A stretch of 64,000 bases of DNA from Flaviramulus basaltis (lineage in GTDB: Bacteria > Bacteroidota > Bacteroidia > Flavobacteriales > Flavobacteriaceae): assembly GCF_900114265.1 (NCBI RefSeq), contig NZ_FPKV01000002.1, forward strand, positions 1,178,001-1,242,000, given 5' to 3'. Numbering within the stretch: position 1 is the stretch's first letter; every line of letters starts with the position of its first letter. The position numbers and the translations under genes are program-made. Positions 60,269 to 64,000 of this stretch are shown here, piece after piece. The notes under the pieces are model-generated. The model worked only from the letters and a program-made list of their open reading frames with translations. It was not told the origin of the DNA and ran no database searches.

Positions 60269-61375
60269 ATGAAACCCAAAATTCATCTTTCGTTAATTGC
60301 ATTATTTATAGCATTTACACTTTATAATTGTTCTAGTAGTAACGATCCTATTGAAAAACCAGAAGAAGAAAATCCAACACCAGAAACTCTTTATTTTCCT
60401 CCTATTGGGTCAGATGATTGGGAAACCTATTCTTTAACAGAATTAAATTGGAACGAAGCCGCTTTACAACCTCTCTTAAATTTAGTTGAAGAAAAAGGCT
60501 CCAAGGCATTTATCATTTTAAAAAACGGAAAAATTGTTGTGGAGTGGTATAGTGAAGATTTTTCTGCTACAGAAAATCATACCTGGAATTCTGCTGCAAA
60601 AACACTAACAGCATATACTATGGGTATTGCCCAAAAAGAAGGCTACTTAAATATATATGATAGTTCGCAAGATTATTTAGGGGCAAATTGGTCTAGTATG
60701 ACAGATCAACAAGAAAAAAACATAACTATTTGGAATCATTTAACAATGACAACTGGAATGGATTATAATGTAGAAAACAATTCTTGTACAGAACCCAGCG
60801 ATTTACTTTATAAAAATGAACCTAGTACTTACTGGTATTACCATAATGCAAGTTATAGATTAAATCTTGATATTATAACAGGTGCGACTGGAATACCTTT
60901 TACAGATTATTTTAATGAAAAATTAAAAAACAAAATAGGGATGCAAGGTGTTTGGATACCTTTGGGTTGTTTTAATTTATTTTATAGTACAGCAAGAAGT
61001 ATGGCTCGTTTTGGTTTATTAAATTTAAATAATGGTATTTGGGACAATACTACTATTTTGAGTGATACTGAATATTTAAATGCCATGACAAACACATCAC
61101 AAAATTTAAACAAAGCATATGGTTATTTATGGTGGTTGAATGGAAAAGATAGTTTTAAGTTACCACAATATGAAGATGATTTTTCTGGGAAATTAATTCC
61201 AGATGCACCTGATGATTTAATTGCTGGATTAGGAAAAAGTGACCAAAAGGTTTACGTTGTTACTAGTAAAAAATTAGTTGTAGTAAGAATGGGTGATGAC
61301 TCTGGAGACACTACTTTTGGTCCAAGTTCTTTTGATAATGAATTATGGATAAAAATTAATGCTTTAACCAATTAA
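60269..61375 (+). CDS. Serine hydrolase of the beta-lactamase class C fold, lipoprotein
   Basis: A 368-residue protein. LIALFIAFTLYNC is a lipoprotein signal (Cys 21), followed by an acidic, proline-containing linker. The catalytic core shows WNSAAKTLTAY with S108 and K111 of the S-x-x-K motif, YYHNASYRLNL with the Y-x-N motif at about 191-193, and GLGKSDQKVYV late in the chain. This layout fits the class C/esterase/D-aminopeptidase group (PF00144). Exported; the substrate may be an ester, an amide or peptidoglycan. No close neighbour on the plus strand shares its transcript. Confidence 0.86.
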   Translation: MKPKIHLSLIALFIAFTLYNCSSSNDPIEKPEEENPTPETLYFPPIGSDDWETYSLTELNWNEAALQPLLNLVEEKGSKAFIILKNGKIVVEWYSEDFSATENHTWNSAAKTLTAYTMGIAQKEGYLNIYDSSQDYLGANWSSMTDQQEKNITIWNHLTMTTGMDYNVENNSCTEPSDLLYKNEPSTYWYYHNASYRLNLDIITGATGIPFTDYFNEKLKNKIGMQGVWIPLGCFNLFYSTARSMARFGLLNLNNGIWDNTTILSDTEYLNAMTNTSQNLNKAYGYLWWLNGKDSFKLPQYEDDFSGKLIPDAPDDLIAGLGKSDQKVYVVTSKKLVVVRMGDDSGDTTFGPSSFDNELWIKINALTN

Positions 61376-61546
61376 TTGTTGTTTTTAGAGGACTTATTAT
61401 AGTTAAAGAAAACAGTTAAACATTAATAAAAACATTTAATTACAATTGATGCTCTGCACTTTTAAGAAAGGCATTATTCAATATCAATTACAATAAATCC
61501 ATCTAATTTCTTCGCAATACTAAATGTTAAATTTATGTTAATTTTT

Positions 61547-61569
61547 AGTACTATGCGTAACAAAGTACC
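61547..61569 (+). promoter_or_regulatory. Putative operator dyad upstream of the DUF4870/PadR/PspC operon
   Basis: AGTACTATG and CAAAGTACC are imperfect inverted repeats (7 of 9 positions pair) around a five-base centre. The site covers the expected -33 region of the promoter whose -7 box is at 61582-61589, so a bound protein would block RNA polymerase. PadR, encoded in the same operon, is the obvious candidate binder. Confidence 0.5.
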
Positions 61570-61581
61570 TTCTTTTAGACA

Positions 61582-61589
61582 TATATTTG
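61582..61589 (+). promoter_or_regulatory. Putative -7 box of the DUF4870/PadR/PspC operon
   Basis: TATATTTG matches TAnnTTTG exactly, 29 bases before the first ATG at 61619. The region 61376-61546 upstream, after the serine hydrolase gene, holds nothing else that I recognise. Confidence 0.55.
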
Positions 61590-61618
61590 TATAAGAAACT
61601 ATTATATGTTTTAAAATC

Positions 61619-62065
61619 ATGCTAGACAATCATCAAAAAAACATCGCAACCTTTATTCATTTATCAACCTTTAGTAGGTTTTTTATTCCTTTTGGAAATT
61701 TTATTGGTCCAATCATATTATGGGTAGCAAATAAAGATAAATCGGAATTTATAGACGCCAATGGAAAACAAGCCATAAACTTTCAAATTAGCATTTTGCT
61801 ATACGCTATTATTTTAGGAACGTTAACCATTCCATTTTTCATTTTTAAAATTTTTAATGGTTTAGACTTTATAGATTTTAATGGATTTCATGATTTTCAT
61901 ATTAATATAGGAGAACCTTCCCCGCTACTTTACATTGGTGGTGCATTAGGTGTTTTAGCAGTAATAGGATTTATTTTTGAACTCATATTTATTATAATAG
62001 CAAGCTTAAAAGCCAGAGATGGCGAAATATATCATTATCCTTTAACAATCAATTTTTTAAAATAA
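61619..62065 (+). CDS. DUF4870 membrane protein
   Basis: A 148-residue protein. HQKNIATFIHLSTFSRFFIP starts the chain, followed by FGNFIGPIILWVANKDKSEF and IDANGKQAINFQISILLYAI, the DUF4870 pattern (family members have D-x-x-GKQAxNFQ). Two or three further hydrophobic segments follow. Members occur with PspC and PadR genes and are membrane proteins of unknown function. First gene of the three-gene operon; 71 bases separate it from the PadR gene. Confidence 0.88.
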   Translation: MLDNHQKNIATFIHLSTFSRFFIPFGNFIGPIILWVANKDKSEFIDANGKQAINFQISILLYAIILGTLTIPFFIFKIFNGLDFIDFNGFHDFHINIGEPSPLLYIGGALGVLAVIGFIFELIFIIIASLKARDGEIYHYPLTINFLK

Positions 62066-62136
62066 ATTTCATCAAATAATCATCAATCAAATCAATCAAA
62101 AAATGAACAGTTTCACAAAATTAAACGAATGATACT

Positions 62137-62478
62137 ATGAAGATAGAAAACACAAAGGCACAAATGCGCAAAGGCGTACTAGAATTCTGCATACTTTCGG
62201 TCTTAAAAGACGAAGACGCTTATGTAGCAGAAATTTTAGACACCTTAAAAGACGCTAAGTTGCTAGTGGTAGAAGGTACTATTTACCCACTACTTACACG
62301 ACTTAAAAATGCTGGACTTTTAAATTACAGATGGGAAGAATCAACCTCTGGACCACCACGAAAATATTACGGTTTAACCGAAACAGGTAAGTTATTTTTA
62401 AAAGAATTAAACACTACCTGGAGTGAATTACACAATGCAGTAACCATAGTAACAAGCCAAAAAACAACAAAAAAATGA
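62137..62478 (+). CDS. PadR-family transcriptional regulator
   Basis: A 113-residue winged-helix regulator. AQMRKGVLEFCILSVLKDED, AYVAEILDTLKDAKLLVVEG, TIYPLLTRLKNAGLLNYRWE and SGPPRKYYGLTETGKLFLKE cover the helix-turn-helix, recognition helix and wing, as in PadR-s1 proteins. Proteins of this type bind DNA as dimers and respond to stress ligands. The probable target is the operon's own promoter, where a dyad sits at 61547-61569. The stop shares its ATGA with the next gene. Confidence 0.93.
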   Translation: MKIENTKAQMRKGVLEFCILSVLKDEDAYVAEILDTLKDAKLLVVEGTIYPLLTRLKNAGLLNYRWEESTSGPPRKYYGLTETGKLFLKELNTTWSELHNAVTIVTSQKTTKK

Positions 62479-64000
62479 ATAAAACAGTCAACATAAATTT
62501 AGCAGGTATATTTTTTCATATAGATGAAGATGCATACTTAAAATTACAGCGCTATTTAGAGGCTATAAAACGTTCATTCACAGACTCACAAGGTCGATCT
62601 GAAATTATAGCAGATATTGAAGCACGAATTGCAGAACTTTTTAGCGAGCGTGTTCAAAACGACAAGCAAGTTATACGTATTAAAGAAGTAGACGAGGTTA
62701 TTTCTATTATGGGACAACCAGAAGATTACTTAGTTGATGACGAAATTTTTGAAGATGAGCCTAAAACGTCTTATTCAAAAAAATCAACATCTTCTTCAGC
62801 CTCTAAAAAACTTTTTAGAGATACGGATAACTCTTATATAGGAGGCGTATCATCTGGGTTAGCACATTACTTTGGTATTGATACTATTTGGATTCGTTTA
62901 GCTTGGATACTTTTAATTTTTGGCGCAGGAACAGGAATTTTACTCTATATCTTATTATGGATTTTAGTTCCCGAGGCTAAAACAACTGCCGAAAAAATAA
63001 TGATGACAGGTGACCCTGTTAACATTACTAACATTGAAAAAAAAATCAAAGACGGTTTTGATAATGTTTCAGATGTGGCAAAAAACGTAACCGATTCTGT
63101 TGGTTCTGCAGCAAAAAATGTAACCGATTCTGTCTCAAACGCAGCAAAAAACATAGACTTTCAAAAACAAAGTAATAAGATAAAATCATCTTCAAAGACT
63201 TTTTTTGACACCGTTGGAGAAATCTTTATGTTTTTCTTAAAAGTGTTTGCAAAGTTTATTGGGATTATTCTTATAATTGTAGGTGCTTCTGCTTTAATTG
63301 GGTTAATTATTGGATTATTTTCTTTAGGTGTAGCAGATATTATCCACATCCCTGGCTTGGATATGGTAGAAATTGCTAATGCTGGAAATACTCCAATATG
63401 GTTAGTATCATTATTAAGCTTTTTCGCCATAGGTATTCCGTTCTTTTTCCTATTCTATTTAGGGTTAAAAATCTTGATTAACAATCTTAAATCTATAGGA
63501 AATATTGCAAAATTCACTTTGCTAGGTTTATGGTTAATATCACTAATATCATTAATAGTAGTTGGTATAAGACAAGCAAGTGAGTTTGCTTACGATGAAA
63601 GTTATATAGTAAAAACTGAGTTACCAATTACAGCCACAGACACTCTAACAATTAGAATGGTTAGTAATGATAATTTCAGTAATAATTTTTACAGAAATAA
63701 CCATGGTTTTAAATTAGCACATGATGATGATGGCAACAAAATAATTTATTCATCTGATGTTGATATTCGAGTTAAATCTACAACAGATTCTATTGCAACT
63801 ATTTCTATTGAAAAAAGTGCAGATGGTAGAAGTTATGAAATAGCTAGAGAACGTGCTAAAAACATAAACTATAATTTTAATTTAAGAGATAATATCCTTT
63901 TACTTGATTCTTACCTAACTACTAACCTAGAAAATAAGTTTAGCGATCAAGAAGTTGATGTTGTATTATATATACCAGAAAACACCATTGTTTATTTCAA
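62475..64000 (+). CDS. PspC-domain membrane protein, 3' end outside the window
   Basis: From an ATG at 62475 that overlaps the PadR stop, 508 codons stay open to the edge of the window. The N-terminal 90 residues (NINLAGIFFHIDEDAYLKLQ and ISIMGQPEDYLVDDEIFEDE) form a cytoplasmic domain found in flavobacterial PspC proteins. The PspC domain begins near residue 115: DTDNSYIGGVSSGLAHYFGI then LAWILLIFGAGTGILLYILL. A repeated AAKNVTDSV-type segment follows (about 200-225), then further membrane segments and a periplasmic part. It is thought to sense envelope stress together with its neighbours. Partial. Confidence 0.9.
   Translation, partial: MNKTVNINLAGIFFHIDEDAYLKLQRYLEAIKRSFTDSQGRSEIIADIEARIAELFSERVQNDKQVIRIKEVDEVISIMGQPEDYLVDDEIFEDEPKTSYSKKSTSSSASKKLFRDTDNSYIGGVSSGLAHYFGIDTIWIRLAWILLIFGAGTGILLYILLWILVPEAKTTAEKIMMTGDPVNITNIEKKIKDGFDNVSDVAKNVTDSVGSAAKNVTDSVSNAAKNIDFQKQSNKIKSSSKTFFDTVGEIFMFFLKVFAKFIGIILIIVGASALIGLIIGLFSLGVADIIHIPGLDMVEIANAGNTPIWLVSLLSFFAIGIPFFFLFYLGLKILINNLKSIGNIAKFTLLGLWLISLISLIVVGIRQASEFAYDESYIVKTELPITATDTLTIRMVSNDNFSNNFYRNNHGFKLAHDDDGNKIIYSSDVDIRVKSTTDSIATISIEKSADGRSYEIARERAKNINYNFNLRDNILLLDSYLTTNLENKFSDQEVDVVLYIPENTIVYF

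Noticed and set aside
63161-63430. An 89-codon minus-strand open frame opposite the PspC gene
   Set aside because: It is antisense to a well-supported PspC coding region and has no similarity to any family I know.

Overview
The window looks like chromosomal DNA of a marine-type member of the Flavobacteriaceae (Bacteroidetes). The DNA is AT-rich, and promoters fit the Bacteroidetes pattern (TTG, about 19-20 bases, TAnnTTTG). The single-copy genes (a long SecA without a zinc tail, Uup-type ABC-F, RimO, a DUF4870/PadR/PspC module) resemble those of that family. No rRNA, tRNA, CRISPR array, transposase or phage gene was seen. No gene-free stretch exceeds about 260 bases.

Region 1 (1-38684, all minus strand) is a very large surface-polysaccharide locus that reads as one operon from a promoter at 38705-38712. 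It begins with Wza-like and Wzc-like export proteins, then an ABC-2 permease and a Wzt-type ATPase with an extended C-terminal domain. After these come about 20 glycosyltransferases (GT2, GT4, GT8-like, exostosin-like, DUF5672), four methyltransferase-like proteins, two pyruvyltransferase-like proteins, two acyltransferase-3 proteins, an O-antigen polymerase/ligase and, cut by the window edge, the start of a sugar-phosphate transferase. Most junctions overlap or are under 30 bases apart. A nonulosonic (sialic-type) acid branch is embedded: a short NeuB, a NeuA fused to a KdsC-like phosphatase, and a protein carrying the EEG, HP and SSS motifs of bacterial sialyltransferases. The locus has parts of both Wzy-type and ABC-transporter-type export, with no Wzx flippase in view.

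Region 2 (38746-45957, plus strand) holds housekeeping genes: Uup-type ABC-F ATPase, an O-methyltransferase-like protein, a PduO-type cobalamin adenosyltransferase, a small acidic DUF2795-like protein and SecA.

Region 3 (46132-50371, plus) is a gluconate operon: an exported SMP-30-type lactonase lipoprotein, gluconokinase, 6-phosphogluconate dehydrogenase and a GntP permease.

Region 4 (50427-53828, plus) is a three-gene amidoligase operon: an ATP-grasp ligase with an RLAN-like N-terminus, a GCS2-type carboxylate-amine ligase and an N-formylglutamate-amidohydrolase-like hydrolase. It probably makes or modifies a small peptide whose identity is unknown. It is followed by a single-chain EutB-EutC ethanolamine ammonia-lyase (53986-56319) with an unusual lipoprotein/degenerate-Tat-like N-terminus.

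Region 5 (56458-60182, minus) has an M23 peptidase-like protein, RimO and an amidase lipoprotein. Region 6 (60269-64000, plus) has a beta-lactamase-like serine hydrolase lipoprotein and a DUF4870/PadR/PspC operon with a dyad operator candidate; the PspC gene runs off the window.

The best candidates for undescribed biology are the amidoligase operon, the exported-looking EutBC fusion and the sialic-type branch of the polysaccharide locus.
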